Positions 1 through 8,281 of a stretch of 64,000 nucleotides of DNA are shown in pieces. Location of the stretch: assembly GCA_026004795.1 (NCBI GenBank), contig BPJV01000007.1, positions 62,001 through 126,000 on the forward strand, in the 5' to 3' direction. The notes under the pieces are model-generated. The model was not told the DNA's origin. It ran no database searches and saw only the letters and a list, made by a program, of their open reading frames with translations. Both the position numbers and the translations under genes were made by a program. Origin of the DNA: Pirellulaceae bacterium. GTDB taxonomy: Bacteria > Planctomycetota > Planctomycetia > Pirellulales > Pirellulaceae. Every line of letters starts with the position of its first letter. Position 1 is the stretch's first letter.

Positions 1-1
1 C

Positions 2-394
2 GGCGCCGATGGTCACATCGCCTTCAACGAGCCGGGGTCCTCGTTGGCCAGCCGTACGCGGGTCAAGGCACTGACGGAGCAGACACGTCGCGACAACGCC
101 CGTTTTTTCTCCTGCATCGACGAGGTCCCCCGCCTGGCGATCACCATGGGCATCGGCACGATTCTCGAAGCGCGCCGGATACTCCTCCTAGCCACGGGGG
201 AACAAAAAGCCGAAGCGGTGCGCGCATTCGTCGAAGGGCCCGTCAGCGCTCAGGTTCCCGCCTCTGCCCTGCAACTGCACGCGGCTACGGTGGTCATGCT
301 CGATGCACCGGCCGCTACCCTGCTGGCTAGGAAAGAGTATTATCTGTCCATGGAACGCATCCAGCAGCGACTCGAGGCCGGACTGCCCCTGTGA
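2..394 (+). CDS. nagB: Glucosamine-6-phosphate deaminase, C-terminal part (cut by window edge)
   Basis: The reading frame is open from the first bases of the window, so the 5' end lies outside. The visible part begins with GADGHIAFNEPGSSLASRT, the signature of the NagB/6-phosphogluconolactonase-like isomerases. That signature carries the active-site Asp and His of glucosamine-6-phosphate deaminase. The enzyme turns glucosamine-6-phosphate into fructose-6-phosphate and ammonia in the cytoplasm during amino-sugar catabolism. Further on, ITMGIGTILEARRILLLATG matches the conserved C-terminal half of NagB. The stop lies 24 bp before folC on the same strand, so the two may share a transcript, although their pathways are unrelated. 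About 130 residues are visible, roughly half of a usual 250-270 residue protein. Confidence 0.9.
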   Translation, partial: GADGHIAFNEPGSSLASRTRVKALTEQTRRDNARFFSCIDEVPRLAITMGIGTILEARRILLLATGEQKAEAVRAFVEGPVSAQVPASALQLHAATVVMLDAPAATLLARKEYYLSMERIQQRLEAGLPL

Positions 395-418
395 CTGTGC
401 CCTCTGCGGAGACGAGGT

Positions 419-2053
419 GTGTTGGAGATACAGAGCTACCAGCAGGCGGTCGATTTTCTATGGTCCAGGATCAACTTCGAACGGATCGGCCATGCCCCTT
501 ACACCGCCACCCATTACCGCCTCGATCGGATGCGGGCGATACTGCGTTATTTGGACGACCCACACCTGAGGTATCCGGTGGTTCATGTCGCCGGGACCAA
601 AGGAAAGGGAACCGTGTGTACGTTGGTGGAAGCCGCATTGCGAGCATCCGGACAGCGCACGGGATTGTATACCTCGCCGCACTTTCACCGCTTGGAAGAG
701 CGGTTTCGCGTTGGCGGCAAACTTCCCACGCCGAACGAGGTCGTCGAGCTGACACGGCGGGTAGCGGATGCCGCCGACCGGGTAGCCACCGATGGAGGTG
801 GCAAGGCGACCTTCTTCGAACTGACTACGGCCATGGGCTTTCTCCACTTCGCCGTGCAGCAAGTCGACCTGGCGGTCATCGAAGTTGGCTTGGGGGGACG
901 CCTCGATAGCACCAATGTGTGCCAGCCGGAATGTTGTGTGATCACGTCGATCAGCTATGATCATCAACGGCAATTGGGTACCACGCTGCAGAAAATCGCT
1001 GGCGAAAAGGCGGGGATAATCAAACCGGGTGTACCCGTCATTACGGTCGCCAGGGCAGAAGAGGCCAGGGAAGTGATCTTGGATACGGCTGCCCGCCAAG
1101 GTGCCCCCGCGCTACTCATCGGACGCGATTTCGACGTTCGCTGGCAAGCCTGTCCCTCCTCCCCTGCCGCACTCCTGCCTGGGGCACTCAACCACATCCG
1201 CTTGTGGCCCTGTCTGCCGCCGCCTCTGGCACGGTTGTCGGTAACGCGTCGCCAGAACGGCCTCGCCATGCAGGACGGCGCCGGCGAGGAAAGCCTGTTT
1301 TCCGGCGACCAACCACCAGCCGGCAAGCTCGTTTCGGTGGGGGCATCTGCTCGATCGGTGGACGTCGAACAACACCCGACGGCGTCGCCCGAACGGCACG
1401 CATCGACTGGCTTCCCGGCGGATGTAGAAACCACCTGGCCTAGCTGCATGCTCGGTGCCCATCAGGCAGACAACGTCGCCGCCGCCGTCGCTGTGTTGCG
1501 TTTGCTGGCCGACCGCGGATTCACCATCGATTGGCATGCGGCCCGCGAGGCGATTGCCAACACCCAGCCATTAGGGCGGCTGCAGGTGGTCGGTACGTCA
1601 CCGTTACGCATCATCGATAACGCCCACAACGTCGCTTCCATCGACGCAGGAATGCGGGCGATCGACCAACATCTGCACGTGACGAGGGAATCGCAGCCCA
1701 GCCTACCCCACCCGATGACGGTCGTGTTCGCCGCTAGTCGCGACAAGGATTACCGCGATATGCTGGAGCGGGTCTTGCCGGCATGTAGTGAGCTGATCGT
1801 TACTCAGTACCGGGGAAGTGCGCGGACGTTGTCGGCTGGCGAATTGCATAAGGTCGCATCGGAGGTGGCGGCGCAACTGGCACGTGAGGGGAGAGCGGTG
1901 GCCAAATTGCAGTTGATCTCGGATCCGGCCGCCGCATGGCACTATGCCGTCGACCATGTGCCTCCGCAAGGAGTGGTCTACGCCACCGGCTCTTTTTTCT
2001 TTGCCGCGGATTTGTTGACACTGATCGATGAATCCGCCGCCGCGTGTTGGTGA
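419..2053 (+). CDS. folC: Bifunctional folylpolyglutamate synthase / dihydrofolate synthase with an enlarged central loop
   Basis: FolC adds glutamate to dihydropteroate or to reduced folates, using ATP, in the cytoplasm. The Mur-ligase-type P-loop GTKGKGT is at residues 59-65, the family motif GLGGRLDSTN is near 157, and the EKAGI(I)KPG motif is near 196. The C-terminal domain shows IIDNAHN near 398, the Mur-ligase DxAHN motif. The GTG start at 419 follows a purine-rich GGAGACGAG stretch. The protein has 544 residues against about 420-450 for typical FolC. The excess lies between about residues 244 and 335, a Pro/Ala/Arg-rich stretch with no recognisable fold, placed just before the LGAHQADN segment that joins the two domains. 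The flanking folate gene folK is 3.5 kb away, not in the same operon. Confidence 0.93.
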   Translation: MLEIQSYQQAVDFLWSRINFERIGHAPYTATHYRLDRMRAILRYLDDPHLRYPVVHVAGTKGKGTVCTLVEAALRASGQRTGLYTSPHFHRLEERFRVGGKLPTPNEVVELTRRVADAADRVATDGGGKATFFELTTAMGFLHFAVQQVDLAVIEVGLGGRLDSTNVCQPECCVITSISYDHQRQLGTTLQKIAGEKAGIIKPGVPVITVARAEEAREVILDTAARQGAPALLIGRDFDVRWQACPSSPAALLPGALNHIRLWPCLPPPLARLSVTRRQNGLAMQDGAGEESLFSGDQPPAGKLVSVGASARSVDVEQHPTASPERHASTGFPADVETTWPSCMLGAHQADNVAAAVAVLRLLADRGFTIDWHAAREAIANTQPLGRLQVVGTSPLRIIDNAHNVASIDAGMRAIDQHLHVTRESQPSLPHPMTVVFAASRDKDYRDMLERVLPACSELIVTQYRGSARTLSAGELHKVASEVAAQLAREGRAVAKLQLISDPAAAWHYAVDHVPPQGVVYATGSFFFAADLLTLIDESAAACW

Positions 2054-2107
2054 GAGAAACGTGGGCGGCAGCAGTCGCCAGAATCTTCATTGCCTGGCTC
2101 GGGGGTT

Positions 2108-3130
2108 CTAGCGGTCGACCAACCGCTTTGCTTCGTCGAGCACGAGATCACGGAGGCGTTGCTCAATCCGCGCTTGCAAGGCTTCCGACCGCTCGCTGGA
2201 AACGGGGCGACCGGAGGCGGCCAAGGGAGGGGCTACGGGATTGGGGGTCACCAGTCGGCAGATCGTCCCGTCGTGCAACGAGACGCGATTGCGTCCGCCG
2301 AGCTTGGACGCGTACAGCGCTTCATCGGCACGCCGTACCACATTCCCAATGGTGTCATCGGCGGCCACTTCGGCCACCCCCGCGCTCAGTGAAACAGGGA
2401 TCACCTGGCCATCGAATTCGAATCGTGTGGTCGAAATCCGCTGGCGCAAGGCATCGACGCGCTTGGCCAGGTGGTGGATCCCATTGAGGGAAAGAATGGC
2501 GAATTCCTCACCGCCATAGCGGGCCACACAGGGCCCGGTGGCAAATTCTTCGGCCAACGCCGCGGCGACGCGGCGGAGGATTTCATCCCCTGCTGGATGG
2601 CCATAGGTGTCATTGATCTGCTTGAAATGATCGATGTCGATCAAGCACAAGGCGAATCGCGCGTGATCTTGGCGCCAATCACGGTACATGGCATCGAGCT
2701 GCGCGTCGAAGGCGCGTCGATTCAGCAACCCGGTCAGCGCGTCGGTGCGTGATTCCTCCAAATAGCTTTCCACCTCGTGGGTTTGCACCTCCAAACGCTG
2801 CTCCGCATCGACCAGCCGTAGCTGCAGGTCGTGGTTGATCTGCATCATGCGAGTCAACAAGTCCTGCAACTGCTCGGGGGGCAAATCTGATGCGTTGGCG
2901 AATCGTTCCTGCAGACTCGACAACTCGGATTGATACCGCGACACCTCTCCCGATACACGAGTCGTCAATTGAGCAAGTCCTTGCATAAGGTTCCGCACTT
3001 GTGGCGCGGGAACCGATGTGGACGAGGAGCGGGCACGTCGCCCCATCCACCACCCGAAGAACATGCCGCTGGCAAACAACGCAATGCCGACAGCCAGTCC
3101 AATGGCGAAGGTAACCGGATCGGCACTCAT
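2108..3130 (-). CDS. Membrane-anchored GGDEF-domain diguanylate cyclase
   Basis: GGDEF proteins make the second messenger cyclic di-GMP from two GTP. One N-terminal membrane helix (about residues 8-29) is followed by WWMGRRAR, a cytoplasmic positive flank. A predicted coiled coil follows (about 50-125), then the DALTGLLNRRAF entry motif and a complete active site GGEEF at 206-210. The metal-binding stretch IDIDHFKQINDTYGH is intact. The inhibitory I-site RxxD, expected just before VARYGG, is replaced by A-T-G-P, so product inhibition through that site is unlikely. A 50-60 residue basic tail follows the domain. No sensory domain is visible apart from the short membrane anchor. The gene converges with folC (54-bp gap) and lies downstream of glgC on the minus strand with a 48-bp gap. 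Confidence 0.9.
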   Translation of the reverse strand: MSADPVTFAIGLAVGIALFASGMFFGWWMGRRARSSSTSVPAPQVRNLMQGLAQLTTRVSGEVSRYQSELSSLQERFANASDLPPEQLQDLLTRMMQINHDLQLRLVDAEQRLEVQTHEVESYLEESRTDALTGLLNRRAFDAQLDAMYRDWRQDHARFALCLIDIDHFKQINDTYGHPAGDEILRRVAAALAEEFATGPCVARYGGEEFAILSLNGIHHLAKRVDALRQRISTTRFEFDGQVIPVSLSAGVAEVAADDTIGNVVRRADEALYASKLGGRNRVSLHDGTICRLVTPNPVAPPLAASGRPVSSERSEALQARIEQRLRDLVLDEAKRLVDR

Positions 3131-3178
3131 GCGTCACTCTCTTCTTGACCAGGTTTTCATCGAGGCTGACCCTCACGG

Positions 3179-4459
3179 TCATCGCCAAACTAACGGGCTG
3201 GGATCGTGGTACACCGGTTCGTCGTTGTGCATCGTCGGCACATCATTTTTGGAGATCACCACGACGCCATTGGGGCTGATGACAAAACCGTTGCGCCGGT
3301 CTTGCTCATGGTCGAAGCCGATTTCCATGTGTGGCGGAATGTGGACTCCTTTGTCGATGATCGCGCGGCGAATTCTGGCGTGACGACCGATGTCGACCCC
3401 TTGGAAGATGATGCTATCTTCCACACTCGCGTAGCTGTTGATGCGCACGTTCGGCCCGATAACACTCCGTTGCACCTGGCCGCCACTGATGATCGTCCCG
3501 GGGCACACGATGCTATCCATGGCGATTCCCTTGCGGTGGGGATCGCCTTGGCTACCGAAAACGAATTTCGGGGGCGGCAAATTGGGGTGCAAGGTGCGAA
3601 TTGGCCAGTCGCGGTCGTACAGATTCAGCTGGGGATCGATGGAGATCAAGTCCATGTTGGCTTCATAGTAGGCATCGATCGTTCCCACATCCCGCCAATA
3701 CGCCTCGCGTTTGCGATTTTCGTCTCGGAAGGGAAAAGCGAAAACGCGTGCCGAATCGATGATCGCCGGGATGATGTCTTTACCGAAATCATGATGGCTG
3801 GCCGGTTCCGTCGCGTCGCGGCACAACTGCTCGAACAGGAACCGAGCGGTGAAGACGTAGATGCCCATGGAGCAAAAGCACCGGTTGTCATCTCCCGGAA
3901 TCGGTTGAGGTTCGGCGGGCTTCTCCTGAAAGCCAGTGATGCGATTCTGCTCATCGACCTGCATCACGCCAAACTGCTTGGCCGATTCCCGATCGACCGT
4001 CAACGCGCCCACGGTCAAATCGGCTTCCATGTCGCGATGGAACTGCAACATGTTCTGATAATTCATCTTGTAAATATGATCGCCGGCCAGGATCAAAACA
4101 TACTCCGGACGATCCTGTTCGATGACAAAGATATTTTGGTAAACCGCGTCCGCCGTTCCCTGGTACCACTGCTCGTCGATGCGTTGCTGCGGTGGGACGA
4201 CGTCGAGAAACTCTCCCAACTCGGCACAAAAAAATGGTCGCCATCCCAGATTGATGTGGCGATCGAGGCTTAGCGCCTTGTACTGCGTCAGAATCAACAA
4301 CCGGCGCAAACCGGAATTGATGGCATTGGACAACACGAAGTCGATGATCCGATAGCTGCCACCGAACGGCACGGCCGGCTTGGCCCGGTCCAACGTTAAC
4401 GGTTCCAGCCTCGTTCCTTTGCCTCCAGCTAACACCACAGTTGTCGTACTCTTAAGCAT
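3179..4459 (-). CDS. glgC: Glucose-1-phosphate adenylyltransferase (ADP-glucose pyrophosphorylase)
   Basis: GlgC makes ADP-glucose from ATP and glucose-1-phosphate, the committed step of bacterial glycogen synthesis. The ATG at 4459 was chosen because it places the nucleotide-binding motif VVLAGGKGTRLEPLT close to the N terminus and gives 426 residues, the usual family length. The open frame extends upstream to 4591, but those 44 residues look non-coding. Also visible are AKPAVPFGGSYRIIDF, WYQGTADAVYQN, the GDHIYKMNY active-site segment, and a left-handed beta-helix C terminus with repeated hexapeptides (CPGTIISGG, SVIGPNVRINSYASVEDSII). No clear Shine-Dalgarno site precedes the chosen start. 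Other glycogen genes are not in the window. Confidence 0.93.
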   Translation of the reverse strand: MLKSTTTVVLAGGKGTRLEPLTLDRAKPAVPFGGSYRIIDFVLSNAINSGLRRLLILTQYKALSLDRHINLGWRPFFCAELGEFLDVVPPQQRIDEQWYQGTADAVYQNIFVIEQDRPEYVLILAGDHIYKMNYQNMLQFHRDMEADLTVGALTVDRESAKQFGVMQVDEQNRITGFQEKPAEPQPIPGDDNRCFCSMGIYVFTARFLFEQLCRDATEPASHHDFGKDIIPAIIDSARVFAFPFRDENRKREAYWRDVGTIDAYYEANMDLISIDPQLNLYDRDWPIRTLHPNLPPPKFVFGSQGDPHRKGIAMDSIVCPGTIISGGQVQRSVIGPNVRINSYASVEDSIIFQGVDIGRHARIRRAIIDKGVHIPPHMEIGFDHEQDRRNGFVISPNGVVVISKNDVPTMHNDEPVYHDPSPLVWR

Positions 4460-5004
4460 GCATCCACTCGCTGCCAAATTGCGGGCCTTGCTCTCGATCG
4501 TTCCATCCTTTGCCATGGATAGGATACCATATCCTGAGACGCTGCGAGAATGCAGATTGGTTTCCTGTTGACTCCCCTCCTGATTATTCATCGACGGCTC
4601 GTTGCCAGCGGCACCTCGCTAAATGGACTCAAGTTAGGCTCATCCTGAGCAGATGGACCGCGCCGTGGTTGCGAACGCCGTGCGTGACCGGTTCAAGCGA
4701 CTTGCGTGGAGTCCAAAGCGGCACTCGACGGCCGCCGAAGATTCCGGCCTACGGACCAGCGCGCCGCGTCGACGCCTCTGCGGCGCTTGTTGCCAATACT
4801 CGAGGCGTGACTGCCAGATGGGATGCCATGGTGCAGCCGTAGTGCAGCAGCCTGCCCGTCGGCCGCTCACCCACGGCGGGTGAGGAAAAGAGCTGGGGAG
4901 TTTAACAGGAAAGCTGAATAAGCTGCGGTGAGTTTGACGATAGGTGCTGCAGGTGGCCATGCGCCCCACGGGGAGCATTCTTTCGTCAATCGGTGCCAGG
5001 AACG
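4460..5004. other. Gene-free stretch between glgC and a small divergent gene
   Basis: About 540 bases separate the glgC start from the next supported start at 5005. Short open frames occur on both strands but none has a ribosome-binding site or a recognisable product. A small palindrome GCTCA-TCC-TGAGC lies near 4634. The stretch should contain the divergent promoters for glgC and the 5005 gene, but no convincing -35/-10 pair was identified. Confidence 0.5.
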
Positions 5005-5460
5005 ATGCAATTCAATCAATTATTGCTTACCTTAGCCGCTCCGGCAGCAGCACGAACCATCGAAGCGACGAGTCGAGTGGTCCAGGAGCTGGGGAGTTCC
5101 TTTTCGCAACTTCTGCATGCCCCTCCGCCGACCGAAGGCATCGAGAGTCTCGAGACGGCCCACTCCCAGCTTCACCGAATTGCTGGCAAACTGCGCGAGA
5201 AGCTGCGCCAGGCGGGTGTGCCTTTCCCTTTTCGCCTGCGCGTGCAGACGACTGAGTATGGTGACTTGGAGATTGGTACCGGCGGCGTGGGAGGTCCAGA
5301 GCTTAAGGCGACCTTGGAAGAGAATCCCACCATGTTGACGGACTTCCGCAAGCTTGTCACCCAGTTGGCGGAACTGCACCGTCCGGCAGCGACGGAGCCT
5401 CCGCCGATGGTTGCTGTGGAGGTAAGTGATGTGGGCGCTCACTTCTGGGTTCGCCACTGA
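5005..5460 (+). CDS. Hypothetical protein, 151 residues
   Basis: I do not recognise this family. The ATG at 5005 is preceded by CCAGGAACG, a weak ribosome-binding site; a GTG at 4993 in the same frame is the alternative. The protein has no signal peptide or membrane helix. It begins with a hydrophobic/Ala-rich segment, continues with a region likely to be helical (residues about 50-75, with LHRIAGKLREKLRQ), and ends with a segment containing LTDFRKLVTQLAELHRP and a short beta-like end (AVEVSDVGAHFWVRH). The alternation of helical and Pro-rich stretches is compatible with an export-apparatus or scaffold protein, but that is only an impression. It sits 69 bp upstream of folK on the same strand and may be cotranscribed. 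Confidence 0.65.
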   Translation: MQFNQLLLTLAAPAAARTIEATSRVVQELGSSFSQLLHAPPPTEGIESLETAHSQLHRIAGKLREKLRQAGVPFPFRLRVQTTEYGDLEIGTGGVGGPELKATLEENPTMLTDFRKLVTQLAELHRPAATEPPPMVAVEVSDVGAHFWVRH

Positions 5461-5529
5461 AGAGATGCTCTTGTCCCGTTAAGATGAAAAAGGATCGTGG
5501 ACAATCATGAGCTGGGATCTGGCAATACC

Positions 5530-6414
5530 ATGCATCGATGTTTGATCAGCTTCGGCGCCAATCTGGGAGATCCAGAAAGGACGATTCGGTTGGCTGCCGA
5601 GCGGCTGGAGCAGAACCTGTGTCCTGCATCGGGGGCCGATTGGAAGCTGAGCCGCCTCTATCACACGCCGGCGATTGGTGGGCCATCCGGGCAACCAATG
5701 TTTCTCAATGCAGTGGCGGCAGTTCACACCCCTGCCGATCCGCGCCTGGTTTGGCAAGTGATTCGCCAAGTGGAGAAGGATTTAGGGCGCACGCGCACAA
5801 GCCGATGGGAGGCGCGCAATATCGATCTGGACATCCTCTTGTTCGAGGATTGCCGCGTATGGACTCCCGAATTGAAGATCCCCCATCCGCGCATGGGGAT
5901 GCGACGCTTTATCTTGATTCCGGCCATGGAGGTGGCAGCCACTTGGCGCGATCCCGTCACCCAGATGACCGTCGCAGAATTGGCAACCAACCTCGTCAGA
6001 CAACCTCTGGGAATTGCCGTTTACACGAATGCTGCTCACCGCGCCGACGCGCAGGCGATCCTGGAGCAGTTGGAAGAAAGCGGGGTGGCCGAGCGACGAC
6101 GGGAGGATGCCACCTCGACCGGTCCGTGGGTGCGGCTGTTTGCCACCCCAGAGGAGGCTGCCGATCTAGCACCCCATCTGCACGTTTGGCTGTGCTTTCC
6201 TCAGGACGCGGACGGCAAGGTGGCGTGGGAGGAACAACATCGCGAGGTGGCCCAGCGGTGGGGCATTGCCCCCGGGGAGCCCCCCTCCGACGCATGGTCC
6301 AAGAAGCTGCGGGGACCTCGCTACCTGCTGCCCGCGTCCGATCCAGGATGGGCCGTCCATGAATTGCATGCCGCTTTGCAGGCGATGGCCTGTTCGGTCG
6401 AGCCGGTGGGATAG
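5530..6414 (+). CDS. folK: HPPK (folK) with an unassigned C-terminal domain
   Basis: 6-hydroxymethyl-7,8-dihydropterin pyrophosphokinase transfers pyrophosphate from ATP to the pterin in folate synthesis. HPPK hallmarks are all in the first ~165 residues: SFGANLGDPERTIRLA at the N terminus, the SRLYHTPAIGGPSGQPMFLNAV pterin pocket, then RTRTSRWEARNIDLDILLF with the two metal-binding Asp residues, and IPHPRM. The ATG at 5530 fits the conserved N terminus better than the GTG at 5497. Typical HPPK ends near residue 160. Here about 130 more residues follow, containing LHVWLCF, a Trp/Pro-rich stretch and GPRYLLPASDP, with no P-loop or other motif that I can name. It may be a degenerate partner enzyme. 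The next gene starts about 200 bp downstream. Confidence 0.9.
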   Translation: MHRCLISFGANLGDPERTIRLAAERLEQNLCPASGADWKLSRLYHTPAIGGPSGQPMFLNAVAAVHTPADPRLVWQVIRQVEKDLGRTRTSRWEARNIDLDILLFEDCRVWTPELKIPHPRMGMRRFILIPAMEVAATWRDPVTQMTVAELATNLVRQPLGIAVYTNAAHRADAQAILEQLEESGVAERRREDATSTGPWVRLFATPEEAADLAPHLHVWLCFPQDADGKVAWEEQHREVAQRWGIAPGEPPSDAWSKKLRGPRYLLPASDPGWAVHELHAALQAMACSVEPVG

Positions 6415-6611
6415 ATGGTTGGGGGAAGCGACTTGTTGCATCCGCGCGACGTATCACGCCGAGCAGTCGGGAATCCCACGTCGACGAGGGGAGATTTTTG
6501 GCTAAAGTTGGTGCAGGTGGTACCGCGCACCGCCGATCCCAAGCACGCGACCGTGCGTAGGTTGGTTGATTCAAATGGTCGCCCACTAGTCCGCTAACAA
6601 TCGAACTTTGT

Positions 6612-8273
6612 ATGACCGTTTACGTTTTTGGCCATCGCAATCCAGACACGGATGCCATCTGTGCCGCCATTGCGTATGCCGATCTCCTGCAGCGCACGAC
6701 CTATCCCGACGCCGTTGCCGCTTGTTGTGGGCCGCCCAATCAGCGGACTGAGTTTGCCTTGAAGAAAGCGCGCTTGTCGCCACCACGGATCGTGATGGAT
6801 GTACGGCCCGAGGTGGAGGATGTATGCCGTCGGGAGCCGATCGTCGCCTACGATGACGAGGTGTTTCACGAGGTTTACCGACGGATGCAACGGCACAACA
6901 TCAGTGCCGTTCCTGTCTTGGATCGGCAGCAACGGTTCTTGGGAATCGTCACCCTGTTGGATCTGATGCGCGTCGTCTTCGAGGGAGATGATGATCCCGC
7001 CAAGGCGCGGCGGGTGGACAGTTCGGTCAAACAGATTTGCCAAGTGCTGGAGGGCAAGTTTCAGCATGCGGTGAGGCCCGAGGAGCCGATGGACTTGTTG
7101 CTGATGGTGGGCGCGATGAGCGCCGAAGGGTTCACCAAGCGCCTCCACCAATATCCTGCCTCCGAGCTACTGGTGGTGTGTGGCAACCGCCCCACGATCC
7201 AGTTGCCTGCGTTGGAACACGGCGTCCGCGCCCTGGTGGTCACCGGAGGCTACCAGTTGTCTCCCGGATTGCTGCAATTGGCGCAAAGCAATCAGGTCAA
7301 TGTCATCATCAGCGAATACGACACCGCCACGACTACTTTGCGCATTAAATCCGCAAGGAGGATCACGCCGGCCATCCAGCGGGATTGCGTCATCTTGTCC
7401 ACCAAAATGCCGATTGCCGAAGCCCGTGAATTGATCGACCGATCGCCTCAGAAACTGTTTCCGGTGCTGGACGACCAAGGTCGGTTGGCAGGCGTGCTTT
7501 CGAAATCGGATCTGATCAACCCGCCGAAAACTCGATTGATCTTGGTCGACCACAATGAGCTGTCGCAGGCCGTCCAGGGCGCCGATGAGTCGGAGATTCT
7601 TGAAGTCCTGGACCATCATCGGTTGGGTGGCGGTTTGCGATCGGATCATCCCATTCGCTTTATCAACGAGCCGGTGGGGTCGACCTGCACCTTGGTCGCT
7701 CGCCAGTTTCGTGCGGCCGGGATCGACCCCAGTCCGAGCATCGCCTTGTGCATGGCCTCCGGTATCATCTCCGACACGCTCAACCTGCGTTCCCCGACCA
7801 CGACCGCCGTGGATCGCGACACCTTAGACTGGCTGCGGGGTTATGTGAACATCGACATGGATGCTTTTGTCCAGGAGTTCTTTGAAGTAGGTTCCTCGTT
7901 GCGCAGCCAACCCGCATCCAAGGTCGTGCGCGAGGACTGCAAGGAGTTCGAGGATCGGGGATATCGGTTTACCATTTCTCAAATCGAAGAGATCGGCTAC
8001 GAACTCTTTTGGCAGCGTCAGGAGGAGTTGTGGGACGCACTGCAAGAACTCAAGCAGGAACGCCACTTGGATTTTGCCGCCCTGTTGGTGACGGATATCG
8101 TCAGCAACGGCAGCCTTTTGCTGTTGTCCGATGAACCCGAATTCTGGGAGGAAATCAACTATCCTTCCTTGGGCAAGTGCTTGTACCAGCTCGACAATGT
8201 GGTCAGTCGCAAGAAGCAGCTTTTGCCGCTCATTTCCCGCCTTTTAGAATCGGCCTCGCAGCCGGTTGAGTAG
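6612..8273 (+). CDS. ppaC: Manganese-dependent (family II) inorganic pyrophosphatase with CBS and DRTGG regulatory insert
   Basis: The enzyme hydrolyses pyrophosphate and belongs to the DHH family. The first DHH motif region GHRNPDTDAICAA (residues 7-19) is followed by a family DHH core that is interrupted. Residues about 65-305 hold two CBS motifs (HNISAVPVLDRQQRFLGIVT near 95-114 and KLFPVLDDQGRLAGVLSKSDL near 281-301) with a DRTGG-like domain between them. The core then resumes with LVDHNELSQAV (312-321), DHHRLGG (334-340), SDTLNLRSPTTT (387-398) and a C-terminal DHHA2 domain. At 553 residues it has the length of CBS-PPases rather than the ~310 residues of simple family II enzymes. In that class adenine nucleotides bound to CBS modulate activity. 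The stop is 8 bp before the TauE gene. Confidence 0.92.
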   Translation: MTVYVFGHRNPDTDAICAAIAYADLLQRTTYPDAVAACCGPPNQRTEFALKKARLSPPRIVMDVRPEVEDVCRREPIVAYDDEVFHEVYRRMQRHNISAVPVLDRQQRFLGIVTLLDLMRVVFEGDDDPAKARRVDSSVKQICQVLEGKFQHAVRPEEPMDLLLMVGAMSAEGFTKRLHQYPASELLVVCGNRPTIQLPALEHGVRALVVTGGYQLSPGLLQLAQSNQVNVIISEYDTATTTLRIKSARRITPAIQRDCVILSTKMPIAEARELIDRSPQKLFPVLDDQGRLAGVLSKSDLINPPKTRLILVDHNELSQAVQGADESEILEVLDHHRLGGGLRSDHPIRFINEPVGSTCTLVARQFRAAGIDPSPSIALCMASGIISDTLNLRSPTTTAVDRDTLDWLRGYVNIDMDAFVQEFFEVGSSLRSQPASKVVREDCKEFEDRGYRFTISQIEEIGYELFWQRQEELWDALQELKQERHLDFAALLVTDIVSNGSLLLLSDEPEFWEEINYPSLGKCLYQLDNVVSRKKQLLPLISRLLESASQPVE

Positions 8274-8281
8274 AGTCTCCC

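Noticed and set aside
3206-4273. 355-residue open frame opposite glgC
   Set aside because: Antisense shadow of a well-conserved gene in GC-rich DNA; no ribosome-binding site and no protein-like motif.
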